NCBI RefSeq assembly: GCF_003660445.1
Contig: NZ_QZVQ01000009.1
Location: forward strand, 1 to 64,000
DNA: 64,000 bases
Direction of reading: 5' to 3'
DNA from: Croceibacterium ferulae
GTDB lineage: Bacteria; Pseudomonadota; Alphaproteobacteria; Sphingomonadales; Sphingomonadaceae
The position numbers and the translations under genes are program-made. Below the pieces are notes generated by a model. It was not told the origin of the DNA, did no database searches, and was given only the letters and a program-made list of their open reading frames with translations. Of this stretch, positions 25,254-41,713 are shown piece after piece; positions within the stretch are counted from its first letter, which is position 1; each line of letters begins with the position of its first letter.

Positions 25254-26624
25254 TCAGGCGGCGATCAGGCCCAGCCGCCCTCTGCGCCGCCACCGCACCA
25301 GCAGCAGCACGGCCACGATCAGCAAGCCGATGGCCAGCCCCAGCCATACACCGGTGCCCCGTAGCGGCGTATAGAAACCAAGCCCGATCGCCAGGCCGAA
25401 ACCGACCAGCCAGTAGCCTGCAATGGCATAGGCCATCGGGGTGCGCGTGTCCTGCAGGCCACGCAGCGCGCCCAGCAGCACCGCCTGTAATCCGTCGGCC
25501 AGTTGGAAGGCCGCGGCGACCACCAGATAGGCGACCGCCAGTTGCACCAGCTGCGCGTTGCCCGGCGTATCCGTGTCGATCCACGGCGTCAGCACCCAGA
25601 GCGGCGCCTCCACCATCAGGGCGGCGCTGGCCAGCGCGAAGACCTGGCTCAGTGCCATGCCGACCAGTCCCGCCCGGCCCACGCCCGCCGCGTCGCCGGC
25701 ACCGAAATGGTAGCCGACGCGGATCGTTGCCGCCTGGCCGATGCCGAACGGGATCTGGAATGCCAGCGAGGCGATGGACAGGGCCAACGTATGTGCCGCC
25801 AGCTCCAGCGCGCCGATCCGACCCATCAGGAAGGCCGCGGCGCCGAACAGGCCCGCTTCCGCCACAATGGTGATGGACACGGGAATGCCCACCACCAGCA
25901 GCCGATGGATCTGCGGCCAGTCGGGTCGCCAGAAATTGCCGAACAGGTAATAGCGCCGCAAGCGCCGGTCGCGCTGGATGGCAGCCACATACATGATCAC
26001 GCCAATCACCGCGGTCAGCACGCTGGCGATCGCCGCGCCGCGCAACCCCAGTGCGGGCGCACCCCATGCCCCGAACACCAGCAGGTAATTGCCCAGCCCG
26101 TTCAGCGGCAATGACAGCAGCGCCACCACCGTGGCGAAGACGGGTCGGCCCAGTGTGGAGACAAAGGCGCGCAGCACGTTGCTCAGCAGCAGCGGAATGG
26201 CCGACCATAGCATGATGTCGAGGTAATCGCCGCTCATCGCCGCGATCCTTGCGTCCTGCCCGGTCAGCAGCATCAGCCGCTCGCCCCCGGCGCAGATCGC
26301 CATCGCCAGCAACCCGCTCGCCACCGCCAGCCACAGACCCATGCGGGTGATCCGACGAACCTCGCGCACCGCCGGGCCGCGCGCGCCGATCGCCGCCGCG
26401 GCAAGGGCGCCGACCTGTCCCGACAATCCGCTGAGCGCCCAGATAGTGACGCTGAACAGCGCAACCGCCAGGCTCGCGGCCGCCAGCGGCTCGGGGCCGA
26501 GCCTGGCTATGAAGGCGATGTCCGTGGCACCCAGCGCCATCTGCAGCAGGCCGGCCACCACCAGCGGCCCGGCCAGGTGCATCGTGGCACCCAGTTCGGT
26601 GCGAAGGGCAGAGGACAGGCGCAT
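25254..26624 (-). CDS. MATE family multidrug/toxin efflux transporter
   Basis: About 456 residues with twelve hydrophobic segments in two similar halves, as in NorM-type MATE proteins. Early signature: [23 protein letters not shown] and [16 protein letters not shown]. The second half has [23 protein letters not shown], a well-kept MATE stretch. It exports cationic drugs or metabolites in exchange for sodium or protons. ATG at 26624 is chosen from the family start; the frame is open further upstream but runs into the rplL terminator. It lies downstream of rplJL on the same strand behind that terminator, with groES next downstream. Confidence 0.9.
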   Translation of the reverse strand: MRLSSALRTELGATMHLAGPLVVAGLLQMALGATDIAFIARLGPEPLAAASLAVALFSVTIWALSGLSGQVGALAAAAIGARGPAVREVRRITRMGLWLAVASGLLAMAICAGGERLMLLTGQDARIAAMSGDYLDIMLWSAIPLLLSNVLRAFVSTLGRPVFATVVALLSLPLNGLGNYLLVFGAWGAPALGLRGAAIASVLTAVIGVIMYVAAIQRDRRLRRYYLFGNFWRPDWPQIHRLLVVGIPVSITIVAEAGLFGAAAFLMGRIGALELAAHTLALSIASLAFQIPFGIGQAATIRVGYHFGAGDAAGVGRAGLVGMALSQVFALASAALMVEAPLWVLTPWIDTDTPGNAQLVQLAVAYLVVAAAFQLADGLQAVLLGALRGLQDTRTPMAYAIAGYWLVGFGLAIGLGFYTPLRGTGVWLGLAIGLLIVAVLLLVRWRRRGRLGLIAA

Positions 26625-26721
26625 CGCCGGCGCGGTAGGGGGCCGCAGCCTTGCTGGGAAGCCCGGATCGACAGGACAGGGCGCTTTGGCCCGCCCATCC
26701 GGAAAAACGCTCGCGAACGCG

Positions 26722-26757
26722 AAAAGGGCGGCTGCCCGCAATGCGGGAGCCGCCCTT
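26722..26757 (-). terminator. Rho-independent terminator of rplJL
   Basis: Long GC stem on the minus strand: AAGGGCGGCTCCCGC pairing with GCGGGCAGCCGCCCTT across a short loop, followed by a TTTTC tail. It lies about 45 bases after the rplL stop. Confidence 0.85.
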
Positions 26758-26801
26758 TCCTGTGCAGCGCCGGCGCCCGCGAAGGGGCCGGCAGCAGCCG
26801 A

Positions 26802-27173
26802 TTACTTCAGCTCGATCGTGCCGCCAGCAGCTTCGATCTTGCCCTTGATGTCCTCGGCCTCGGCCTTGTTCACGCCTTCCTTGATCGCCTTGGGAGCACC
26901 CTCGACCAGAGCCTTGGCTTCGGTCAGGCCCAGGCCGGTGATGGCGCGGACTTCCTTGATGACCTGGATCTTCTTCCCGCCGTCGCCGGTCAGGATGACG
27001 TCGAATTCGGTCTTCTCTTCTTCAGCCGGAGCAGCAGCGGCAGCCGGGCCGGCGACGGCAACGGCGGCAGCGGCGGACACGCCCCATGCTTCTTCCAGAG
27101 CCTTGGCGAGCTCGGCAGCTTCCAGCACGGTCAGCTGCGACAGGTCTTCGACGATCTTGGCGATATCGGCCAT
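26802..27173 (-). CDS. rplL: 50S ribosomal protein L7/L12
   Basis: 123 residues, full length. An N-terminal dimer helix region ([21 protein letters not shown]) is joined by an alanine-rich hinge to the C-terminal factor-binding domain ([28 protein letters not shown]). Multiple copies form the stalk that recruits elongation factors. It follows rplJ by about 80 bases in the same operon and is closed by a terminator. Nothing unusual in the protein; its position relative to rpoBC is unusual. Confidence 0.98.
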   Translation of the reverse strand: MADIAKIVEDLSQLTVLEAAELAKALEEAWGVSAAAAVAVAGPAAAAAPAEEEKTEFDVILTGDGGKKIQVIKEVRAITGLGLTEAKALVEGAPKAIKEGVNKAEAEDIKGKIEAAGGTIELK

Positions 27174-27253
27174 GATTATTCACTCCGTTCGATAAGGTTG
27201 CCCGTTGGCGGCATCAGTGCCGGACCAGCGGGTATTCACATTCACTGCGCAGC

Positions 27254-27769
27254 TTACGCGGCTTCCTTGTCGCCATAGGCGGCAAAGACGCGGGCAAGCT
27301 TGGCGGCGGGCGCGGTGGTCAGCTGGGCGATCTTGGTCGCCGGAGCCTGCACCAGGCCGATGATCGTGCCACGCAGCTCGTCCAGCGACGGCATCGAGGC
27401 GAGCGCCTTGACCCCATCGGCGTCGAGCACCTGCGCGCCCATGGAACCGCCCACGATCTCGATCTTGTCGGTGCCCTTGGCGAAGTCGACGACGGCCTTG
27501 GCCGCGGCGACAGGGTCAACCGAGTAGGAGAGCGCGGTCGGACCGGACAGGTAGCTGTCCAGACCCGAATAGTCGGTATCCTTGATGGCGAGCTTGGCGA
27601 GGCGGTTCTTCGCCACCTGGTAAGTCGCGCCTGCGTCACGCATCTTCGAGCGCAGTACAGTCGACTGCGCGACCGTCAGGCCGAGGTTGCGGGTGACAAC
27701 CACCACGCCGGCCTCGCCGAAGACTTCGCTGAGCTGGGCGACCGCGTCGGCTTTCTGCGAACGATCCAT
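27254..27769 (-). CDS. rplJ: 50S ribosomal protein L10
   Basis: 171 residues. It starts MDRSQKADAVAQLSEVFGEAGVVVV, has the rRNA-binding globular half (YQVAKNRLAKLAI), and a C-terminal helix that anchors the L7/L12 dimers. It forms the ribosomal stalk base. First gene of rplJL. A leader of roughly 190 bases upstream may carry the autoregulatory L10 binding structure. In most bacteria rpoBC follow rplJL on the same strand; here rpoB starts 2 kb away on the opposite strand. Confidence 0.97.
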   Translation of the reverse strand: MDRSQKADAVAQLSEVFGEAGVVVVTRNLGLTVAQSTVLRSKMRDAGATYQVAKNRLAKLAIKDTDYSGLDSYLSGPTALSYSVDPVAAAKAVVDFAKGTDKIEIVGGSMGAQVLDADGVKALASMPSLDELRGTIIGLVQAPATKIAQLTTAPAAKLARVFAAYGDKEAA

Positions 27770-28010
27770 GCCTTACTCCTTCACTTGTGGCCGTGCACGA
27801 GGCGTAAGCCTCGCACGCGACCGGCTGCGTTGTCCTGCACCGCGCGGGGCGGGCAGGGCGGGTCCGTTGCGACAAGGGAAGGAGATGCACCCCGGCAGGC
27901 CGGCGGCGCGAACGGGTACGAAGACCCGGTGAAACTCTGTCCCCGCCTAGGCTGGAAATTAAGGGGGGAGCCCCCACCGGCTGTCTCGGACGGATGATTC
28001 GGCAGACACG
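27770..28010 (-). promoter_or_regulatory. rplJ leader region (probable L10 leader)
   Basis: The gap between rplJ and the next gene, downstream of the 28011-28040 terminator on the minus strand. It holds at least two hairpins, including GCGAGGC / GCCTCG a few bases before the rplJ ribosome site (AAGGAG) and one around a CGGGT / ACCCG pair. Position and structure fit an L10 autoregulatory leader, but the consensus was not checked. No clear promoter hexamers seen. Confidence 0.4.
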
Positions 28011-28040
28011 AAAAGGCCCGCCGGATCGGGGCGGGCCTTT
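28011..28040 (-). terminator. Rho-independent terminator after the small lipoprotein gene
   Basis: On the minus strand AAGGCCCGCC / GGCGGGCCTT arms with a 7-8-base loop and a TTTT tail. It lies about 58 bases after the lipoprotein stop and separates that gene from rplJ. Confidence 0.85.
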
Positions 28041-28097
28041 AACGTGCCGGCGACAAAGGTCAAGCTGCCATCCGCGGTGCGGGCGGCAGCGATCCCC

Positions 28098-28394
28098 TTA
28101 CATCTTGTCCGCGCGATCCTCCAGCACCTCTGCCGTGCTTTCCACTTCGGCGGCGCGGGTCGGGTCGGTGTCTTCCAGCTGGTCGGCGCGGTTTTCCATC
28201 TGGTCGGCCGCCTCGTCGATCGCGTCACCCTGCGCCTCGCGCATGGAATCGATACGCTCGCCCTCGGCTTCGGCCTGGCCGTTCACATTGTTGATGTTGT
28301 CGATCTCCTCGCCTGCCTGCTCGGCCGGACCGTCACAGGCGGCAAGGCCCAGGCCAAGGGCGAAAGGCAGGGCGGCGAGTGCGAGCTTGTTCAT
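28098..28394 (-). CDS. Small acidic lipoprotein
   Basis: 98 residues. Lipoprotein signal with lipobox LAAC (MNKLALAALPFALGLGLAAC), then a strongly acidic, helix-prone mature part (QAGEEIDNINNVNGQAEAE, DEAADQMENRADQLED). Glutamate and aspartate recur in a pattern compatible with a coiled coil. No known family recognised. Its make-up recalls the lipoprotein at 19185-19469. It lies behind the XRE/DUF2975 genes but 58 bases beyond their last stop, and ends at its own terminator. Confidence 0.75.
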   Translation of the reverse strand: MNKLALAALPFALGLGLAACDGPAEQAGEEIDNINNVNGQAEAEGERIDSMREAQGDAIDEAADQMENRADQLEDTDPTRAAEVESTAEVLEDRADKM

Positions 28395-28452
28395 GCGGTA
28401 GGTCCCCGTTGATTGTCAGCCTGCCCAACCGGCGGACCCGCAGCATGGTTCC

Positions 28453-28689
28453 TCAATCCTTCCCGTAGCCCAGCAGGTCGCCCGGCTGGCACTCCAGCTC
28501 CCGGCAGATCGCCTCCAGCGTGGAGAAGCGGATCGCCTTGGCCTTGCCGGTCTTCAGAATGGACAGATTGGCAAGGGTCAGGCCGATCCGTTCGGACAGC
28601 TCCGTCAGGGTCATTCGCCGCTGATGCAGCAGCTCGTCCAGCTTTACCACGATGCGGGTGCCTTCCTCGGGTTCGATGGCGGGGGGCAT
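28453..28689 (-). CDS. XRE-family (Cro/C1-type) transcriptional regulator
   Basis: 78 residues, essentially a single helix-turn-helix domain: VVKLDELLHQRRMTLTELSERIGL, then the recognition helix region NLSILKTGKAKAIRFSTLEAI and CQPGDLLGY. This is the small YozG-like XRE type that is regularly paired with DUF2975 membrane proteins. The start shares one base with the DUF2975 stop (28689), so the two are translationally coupled. It probably represses its own operon; a palindrome over the operon's -10 region is a candidate operator. Confidence 0.9.
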   Translation of the reverse strand: MPPAIEPEEGTRIVVKLDELLHQRRMTLTELSERIGLTLANLSILKTGKAKAIRFSTLEAICRELECQPGDLLGYGKD

Positions 28690-29228
28690 CAGACCGTGCC
28701 TTCCAGATCGTCGCGCATCGCGGCACCCTGGCGGAACACGCGTGCCAGGATGAACAGGGTAATCACCAGGATGATGCCGCTGAAGTCCACGTCCATGCTC
28801 TCGGCCGTCAGCGTCTCGTCGGCGATCAGGCTGCCGATCCGGTAGCCGAGCGGGGCGATGGCAAAGGTCAGGGCCTGCGCCGCCAGCATCACCCAGGCCA
28901 TCCGCGTCAGCCGCTCCGCATTGGCCGGCACGAACGGATCGCCATCGCCGACGGTGTTGACGATCTGCCGCAGGTTGCGGAAAAACAGGTACATCAGCGT
29001 GGCGATTGCCAGGCAGATAAACAGCGCGGCCAGCACCAGCGGCACCGGCAGGGAAATGGCGGGGTTGCCGGTCTCCAGCCGCATTTCAGCGGTGATCCGG
29101 TCGGCAAGGATGACCACCAGCGGCATTCCGATCAGCAGGGTGATGCCGGCGATCGCCATCACCCACTGGCAGAGGATGACAATGGCCTTGCCGGTGACGA
29201 GCAGGGGGTCGAGAGTGCGTGCGGACAT
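28689..29228 (-). CDS. DUF2975 family inner-membrane protein
   Basis: 179 residues with four hydrophobic segments: about 20-40, 62-82, 110-130 and 150-168. The NLRQIVNTVGDGDPFVPANAERLTRMAWVML stretch is typical of DUF2975. Function unknown; the family is nearly always encoded with a small XRE regulator, suggesting a membrane sensor or a repressed membrane protein. AAAGGA precedes the ATG. It starts 21 bases after a 38-codon gene and overlaps the regulator gene by one base. Confidence 0.88.
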   Translation of the reverse strand: MSARTLDPLLVTGKAIVILCQWVMAIAGITLLIGMPLVVILADRITAEMRLETGNPAISLPVPLVLAALFICLAIATLMYLFFRNLRQIVNTVGDGDPFVPANAERLTRMAWVMLAAQALTFAIAPLGYRIGSLIADETLTAESMDVDFSGIILVITLFILARVFRQGAAMRDDLEGTV

Positions 29229-29249
29229 GATGCTGATCCTTTCTTCAGG

Positions 29250-29366
29250 TCAGGCGAGGAAAGGAGCGTCGCGATACGGTGTCGCCGGGCTGACCGGCGC
29301 CAGAACCGCACAGGCGATGAGAAAGACGGAGAGTGCGGCAGCGGTGTGACGGAACGGCAGGGTCAT
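29250..29366 (-). CDS. 38-residue hydrophobic peptide leading the DUF2975/XRE operon
   Basis: A minus-strand ATG at 29366, seven bases after GGAGA, opens a 38-codon frame to TGA at 29252-29250. The product starts MTLPFRHTAAALSVFLIAC and has one hydrophobic segment, so it could be a small membrane or exported peptide. It is the first gene of the operon, 21 bases before DUF2975, under the candidate promoter at 29397-29425. No family recognised. Confidence 0.55.
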   Translation of the reverse strand: MTLPFRHTAAALSVFLIACAVLAPVSPATPYRDAPFLA

Positions 29367-29393
29367 ATCGATCTCCGGTATCGGCATTGTTGA

Positions 29394-29425
29394 TTATCGA
29401 TAAATCCGCTCTCACATATCGTCAA
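29394..29425 (-). promoter_or_regulatory. Candidate promoter and palindromic operator of the DUF2975/XRE operon
   Basis: On the minus strand TTGACG (29425-29420), 17-base spacer, TATCGA (29402-29397). A perfect 10-base palindrome TTATCGATAA (29394-29403) covers the -10 element, a place where the small XRE regulator could block RNA polymerase. The TATCGAT core recurs partly near 29366-29372. Confidence 0.45.
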
Positions 29426-29472
29426 TCAATAATATTGAATAACGTTGCGACTCCGTGCTTCGAGCGGGCTGG

Positions 29473-29501
29473 TTGACCCGCCGGGGGACATCTCCTATAT
29501 C
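29473..29501 (+). promoter_or_regulatory. Candidate sigma-70 promoter of rpoBC
   Basis: TTGACC (29473-29478), an exact 17-base spacer and TATATC (29496-29501). It is the best promoter match upstream of rpoB and would start a transcript near 29508, about 215 bases before the rpoB ATG. It implies that rpoBC have their own promoter, independent of rplJL. Confidence 0.65.
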
Positions 29502-29724
29502 CCCGCTCTGCCAGATAGATTCGAGAAAGCCGGGCCTGCGCGGGGGTCTGTGCGATGGATGAGCATCCGGCACGTTCCGCAAGATATGCCAATGCTGCCA
29601 CGACCGCTTTGCTTGCAGGGCGAGTCGCCGGGCGGCGTTCCGCGCGTCTTGCGAACAGCTCCCCGCCAGCGAAATTTACTCGCCGGCGCCAAGGTGCCGG
29701 CCTTTCTGAAGAGGCACCTCCTTC

Positions 29725-33906
<4,182 letters not shown>

Positions 33907-33984
33907 CGGACGGAACGGGCGGCGCCCTGTGAGGGCCGCCGCCTGCATCCGCCTCGAAAGATTTCCCCTCATGGGATGTGAAAA

Positions 33985-38331
<4,347 letters not shown>

Positions 38332-38357
38332 GCGCCACGCCCTTTCGGACGGGATCG

Positions 38358-38392
38358 ACCCCGCCGGGCCACATGGTCCGGCGGGGTTTTTC
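38358..38392 (+). terminator. Rho-independent terminator of rpoBC
   Basis: Arms ACCCCGCCGG (38358-38367) and CCGGCGGGGT (38378-38387) followed by a T-run (TTTTTCTT). It lies 27 bases after the rpoC stop. Confidence 0.9.
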
Positions 38393-38470
38393 TTGTGCTC
38401 CGGCAAGCCTGCTTGAATGGCCATGCTGCAACGCCACATGCCGACCCTGATAAAAGGGAGTCGCATCCGC

Positions 38471-39583
38471 ATGACCGACACGTCCATCCTGTTCCAGCCG
38501 TTCACCAGCCCCAAGCTGAACCTGCCCAACCGCATCGTGATGGCGCCGATGACGCGCAACATGGCGCCGGACGGCGTGCCGGGCGAACCGAACGCGGCCT
38601 ATTACCGCCGACGGGCGGAAGCAGGTGTCGGCCTGATCCTTTCGGAAGGCACGGTGATCGATCGCCCTGCCTCCCGCAATCTGCCGCACATCCCGTTCTT
38701 CCATGGCGATGACGCCCTGGGCGGATGGCAGGAGGTGGTCGGCGCGGTACACTCGGCTGGTGGCCTGATGGGGCCGCAGATCTGGCACACCGGCGGCACC
38801 TCGGGCGGCGATGCCGGCTTCGAGCGGCCGCCGCTCGACAGCCCCTCCGGCCTGAACGCCCCGGGCGAGAGCGCCGGGGAGGCGATGAGCGAGGAGGCGA
38901 TCGCCGACACGATCGCCGCCTTCGGCCGCGCCGCCGGGGATGCAAAGCGGCTGGGCTTCGACACGCTGGAGCTGCACGGCGCCCATGGCTACCTGATCGA
39001 CCAGTTCTTCTGGGCCGGCACCAACCAGCGCACCGATCGCTTCGGCGGCGCCACGATCGGCGAACGGTCCCGCTTTGCGGCAGAGGTGGTGAAGGCCGCG
39101 CGTGATGCAGTCGGTCCGGAATTCCCGATCATCCTGCGCCTCAGCCAATGGAAGCAGCAGGACTACACCGTGAAGCTCGCGGCCGATCCGGCGGAGATGG
39201 AGCAGTGGCTGCAGCCGCTGGTCGATGCCGGGGTGGACATCCTGCATTGTTCGCAGCGTCGTTTCTGGGAGCCGGAGTTCCCGGAAGTTGATGGCGATGA
39301 AGGGCTGAACTTCGCCGGCTGGGCCAAGAAGATCACCGGCCTGCCCACCATCAGCGTCGGTTCGGTCGGCCTGTCGGGCGAGTTCCTCGGCTCCTTCGCG
39401 GGCGAGGGTTCGCAGAAGACGGACCTCGACAAGCTGGTCGGCCGCATGGAGCGGGACGAATTCGACCTGATCGCGGTTGGCCGCGCGCTGCTGGCCGACC
39501 CGCACTGGGTGGAGAAGGTGCGGGACAGCCGGGTGGACGAGCTGCAGGACTTCAACGCCACCTCGCTGGCGGAGCTCGTCTGA
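38471..39583 (+). CDS. NADH:flavin oxidoreductase, Old Yellow Enzyme family
   Basis: About 370 residues with an FMN-binding (beta/alpha)8 barrel. Landmarks are LPNRIVMAPMTRNMA near the start, GPQIWHTGG, the LELHGAHGYLIDQFFW segment with the substrate-binding His/x/x/Tyr region, and the C-terminal VGRALLADPHWVEKV phosphate-binding loop. Such enzymes reduce activated C=C bonds of enones or nitro compounds with NAD(P)H. ATG 38471 is chosen from homology; an earlier ATG in frame at 38417 lies against the rpoC terminator. It is not linked in function to its neighbours, and the physiological substrate is unknown. Confidence 0.92.
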   Translation: MTDTSILFQPFTSPKLNLPNRIVMAPMTRNMAPDGVPGEPNAAYYRRRAEAGVGLILSEGTVIDRPASRNLPHIPFFHGDDALGGWQEVVGAVHSAGGLMGPQIWHTGGTSGGDAGFERPPLDSPSGLNAPGESAGEAMSEEAIADTIAAFGRAAGDAKRLGFDTLELHGAHGYLIDQFFWAGTNQRTDRFGGATIGERSRFAAEVVKAARDAVGPEFPIILRLSQWKQQDYTVKLAADPAEMEQWLQPLVDAGVDILHCSQRRFWEPEFPEVDGDEGLNFAGWAKKITGLPTISVGSVGLSGEFLGSFAGEGSQKTDLDKLVGRMERDEFDLIAVGRALLADPHWVEKVRDSRVDELQDFNATSLAELV

Positions 39584-39841
39584 GCTCATCGCCGCGACAG
39601 GGCCGCGCCGTCACCCTGGGGGGGTGGCGCGGTCCTGCACGGCCAGCGAGGGTGCGACTGGTGCAAGACGGCCGTTGGCCGAAGGGGCGCCTGTCAGCGT
39701 CAGATGCGCCAGCTGCCCCGATGACGGGGTGCGGCTGCCGATATGCTGCAGGTTCATGGCCGAAATCCTGGCGTCGCTAATCGAATTGCCGGGGCCAGCC
39801 GGTGGCTTGGCGGCGAGGCGGGCAGGCGGTAGGATGCCGTC

Positions 39842-40255
39842 GTGCGTATCCTCCCCATGCTCGCCCTCCCGCTTCTTCTCGCCGCGTGTCAGCCGGCGGA
39901 CGCGCCGGTCAGTGCGGGAGACGGTGCCGTCGCGGGGCCTGATCTGACGGGTGAGTACCGGGTGGCATCGGTCAATGGCGCGTCGATCGACCAGCCGGAA
40001 GGCGTCACCGCCACGGTGACCGCCAGCCGCATCGATGTGCGGTCCGGCTGCATCCGCTTCGCCTTCGATTACCGGATGGAGGGTGGGGCGCTGACCACGA
40101 TGGACGCACCCGTCGCCAGCTGCCGCCGGGGGCTGACGCCGGCGGAGCAGTCGGTGCGGGAGGCCTTCGCCGCCGCGACGGGGGTGGCGCGCACGCCCGC
40201 GAACGGCGTACAGTTCACCGGCGGCGAGCGCAGCGTGACGCTGTTCACGCAGTAA
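39842..40255 (+). CDS. META-domain-like (HslJ-type) lipoprotein
   Basis: 137 residues from a GTG start with AGGA eight bases upstream. A lipobox signal (PLLLAAC, Cys16) is followed by GEYRVASVNGASID, FAFDYRMEGGAL, and a C-terminal block GVQFTGGERSVTLF. This pattern fits the META domain of HslJ-like envelope proteins (strand, then a hydrophobic core ending in a short beta hairpin). Members are linked to novobiocin or heat-stress tolerance in E. coli, but the molecular role is open. It lies 57 bases before gltX on the same strand. Confidence 0.65.
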   Translation: MRILPMLALPLLLAACQPADAPVSAGDGAVAGPDLTGEYRVASVNGASIDQPEGVTATVTASRIDVRSGCIRFAFDYRMEGGALTTMDAPVASCRRGLTPAEQSVREAFAAATGVARTPANGVQFTGGERSVTLFTQ

Positions 40256-40312
40256 GCGCCGGGCACTGGCTGCCCCTTCCTCTCGGCCCAAAGCCGGGCT
40301 AGCGCGGCGGTC

Positions 40313-41644
40313 ATGGCTGTCACCACCCGTTTCGCGCCGTCGCCCACCGGGCACCTGCATGTCGGCAACATCCGCACCGCGCTGCATAACTGGCTGCTGG
40401 CCCGGCAGGCGGGCGGACGCTTCCTGCTGCGGATTGACGATACCGACGAGGCGCGCAGCGAGGAGCGCTTTGTCGAGGCGATCCGCGCCGACCTCGCCTG
40501 GCTGGGCCTGGTGCCCGACGGGGAGGAGCGGCAATCCGCGCGCCTGCCCATCTACGAACAGGCGTTCGAGACCCTGCGCGCGGCGGGCCGCATCTACCCG
40601 GCCTACGAGACGCAGCAGGAACTGGAGCTGAAGCGCAAGATCCTGCTCGGCCGCGGGCTGCCCCCGATCTACGACCGTGCGGCCCTGCAGCTGAGCGATG
40701 CCGAGCGCGCGGAGAAGGAGGCAGCGGGCACCGCCCCGCACTGGCGGTTCCTGCTCGACCATGCGCAGCCGATCACCTGGGATGACGGCATTCGCGGACT
40801 CCAGCATTTCGACCCTGCCGCGCTGTCCGACCCGGTCGTCCGGCGCGCGGACGGATCGTGGCTCTACATGCTGCCATCCGCCGTGGACGACATCGCCATG
40901 GGGGTGACGGATGTGCTGCGGGGCGAGGATCACGTCAGCAATACCGCGCTGCAGCTGCAGATGTTCGGCGCGCTCGGCGCTGCCCCGCCGCGACTGTCGC
41001 ACGCGGCGCTGCTGGTGGGCAGCGAAGGCAAGCTGTCCAAGCGGCTGGGATCGCTGGGCTGCGATGCCTTGCGGGAAGAGGGGATCGAGCCGGAGGCGCT
41101 GTTGTCCCTGCTGGCGCGGCTGGGCACGTCGCAACCGGTGGAGCCGCAGGCTGACATCGCGGCGCTGGTCGACGGCTTCGATCTGTCCACCTTCGGCCGC
41201 GCACCGGCCCGCTTCGACGGGGAGGAACTGGCGCGCGTCAATGCGGCGGTCGTGCATCAATTGCCGTTTGCCCATGTCACGGCGCGCCTGCCCGATGGGA
41301 TGGAGCCGGCGGCCTGGGAAGCGGTGCGGCCCAATTTGGCCCGGGTGAGCGATGCCGCCGACTGGTGGCAGGTGATCCGCGGCCCGGTGACGCCGCCGGT
41401 ATGCGACGCGGAGACCAGGGGCTTCCTGCAGCTGGCCGCCGGGCTGAACCTGTGGGGGGACGACCCATGGGCCGTGCTGACGGCGGCTTTGAAGGAGCAG
41501 ACCGGCCGCAAGGGCAAGGCCCTGTTCCTGCCGCTGCGGCAGGCACTGACCGGTCGCGATGCCGGGCCGGACATGCACCGGCTGCTGCCGCTGATCGGTC
41601 GCGAGGAGGTGCGGCGACGGCTGGAGGCTGCTGCACTGCAATAA
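40313..41644 (+). CDS. gltX: Glutamate--tRNA ligase
   Basis: 443 residues, class I synthetase. The HIGH-type motif is PSPTGHLHVGN at residues 9-19 and the KMSKS-type motif is GKLSKRLG. LRIDDTDEARS and the GVTDVLRGEDHVSNT segment are standard. It joins glutamate to its tRNA, and in many alphaproteobacteria it also loads tRNA-Gln for later amidation. The anticodon-binding C-terminal part is on the short side, as in the alphaproteobacterial GluRS forms of about 440-480 residues. Many such genomes have two gltX copies; which form this is cannot be settled from one window. Confidence 0.95.
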   Translation: MAVTTRFAPSPTGHLHVGNIRTALHNWLLARQAGGRFLLRIDDTDEARSEERFVEAIRADLAWLGLVPDGEERQSARLPIYEQAFETLRAAGRIYPAYETQQELELKRKILLGRGLPPIYDRAALQLSDAERAEKEAAGTAPHWRFLLDHAQPITWDDGIRGLQHFDPAALSDPVVRRADGSWLYMLPSAVDDIAMGVTDVLRGEDHVSNTALQLQMFGALGAAPPRLSHAALLVGSEGKLSKRLGSLGCDALREEGIEPEALLSLLARLGTSQPVEPQADIAALVDGFDLSTFGRAPARFDGEELARVNAAVVHQLPFAHVTARLPDGMEPAAWEAVRPNLARVSDAADWWQVIRGPVTPPVCDAETRGFLQLAAGLNLWGDDPWAVLTAALKEQTGRKGKALFLPLRQALTGRDAGPDMHRLLPLIGREEVRRRLEAAALQ

Positions 41645-41680
41645 AGTGTTTGGCAGAACGGCGGGTGGAGCTTAGGCGGG

Positions 41681-41700
41681 TTCGTGACAGAGTAACATTA
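41681..41700 (+). promoter_or_regulatory. Possible Zur-like half-site before the metal TonB receptor
   Basis: GTAACATTAC (around 41691-41700, GTAA/TTAC arms) resembles one half of the gamma-proteobacterial Zur box (ATAACATT). It lies about 15 bases before the receptor start, where a zinc repressor could act. Only one half is convincing. Confidence 0.25.
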
Positions 41701-41713
41701 CACGGATCTGCCC

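Larger units (their letters stand above)
29367..29724. other. Divergent region between the DUF2975 operon and rpoB
   Basis: 358 bases without a protein gene. It holds the promoter/operator of the minus-strand operon (29394-29425), an AT-rich centre (CAATAATATTG near 29427-29437), and a good plus-strand promoter (29473-29501) giving rpoBC a leader of about 215 bases. No terminator or RNA gene recognised. Confidence 0.5.

Noticed and set aside
25114-26334. Long upstream extension of the groES frame
   Set aside because: It overlaps the MATE gene out of frame, the CIRCE operator and the promoter; GroES is complete from 25113.
39590-39640. GC-rich hairpin after the Old Yellow Enzyme gene (GGCCGCGCC...GGCGCGGTCC) as a terminator
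   Set aside because: Imperfect stem, G-rich loop and no T-run; too weak to list.
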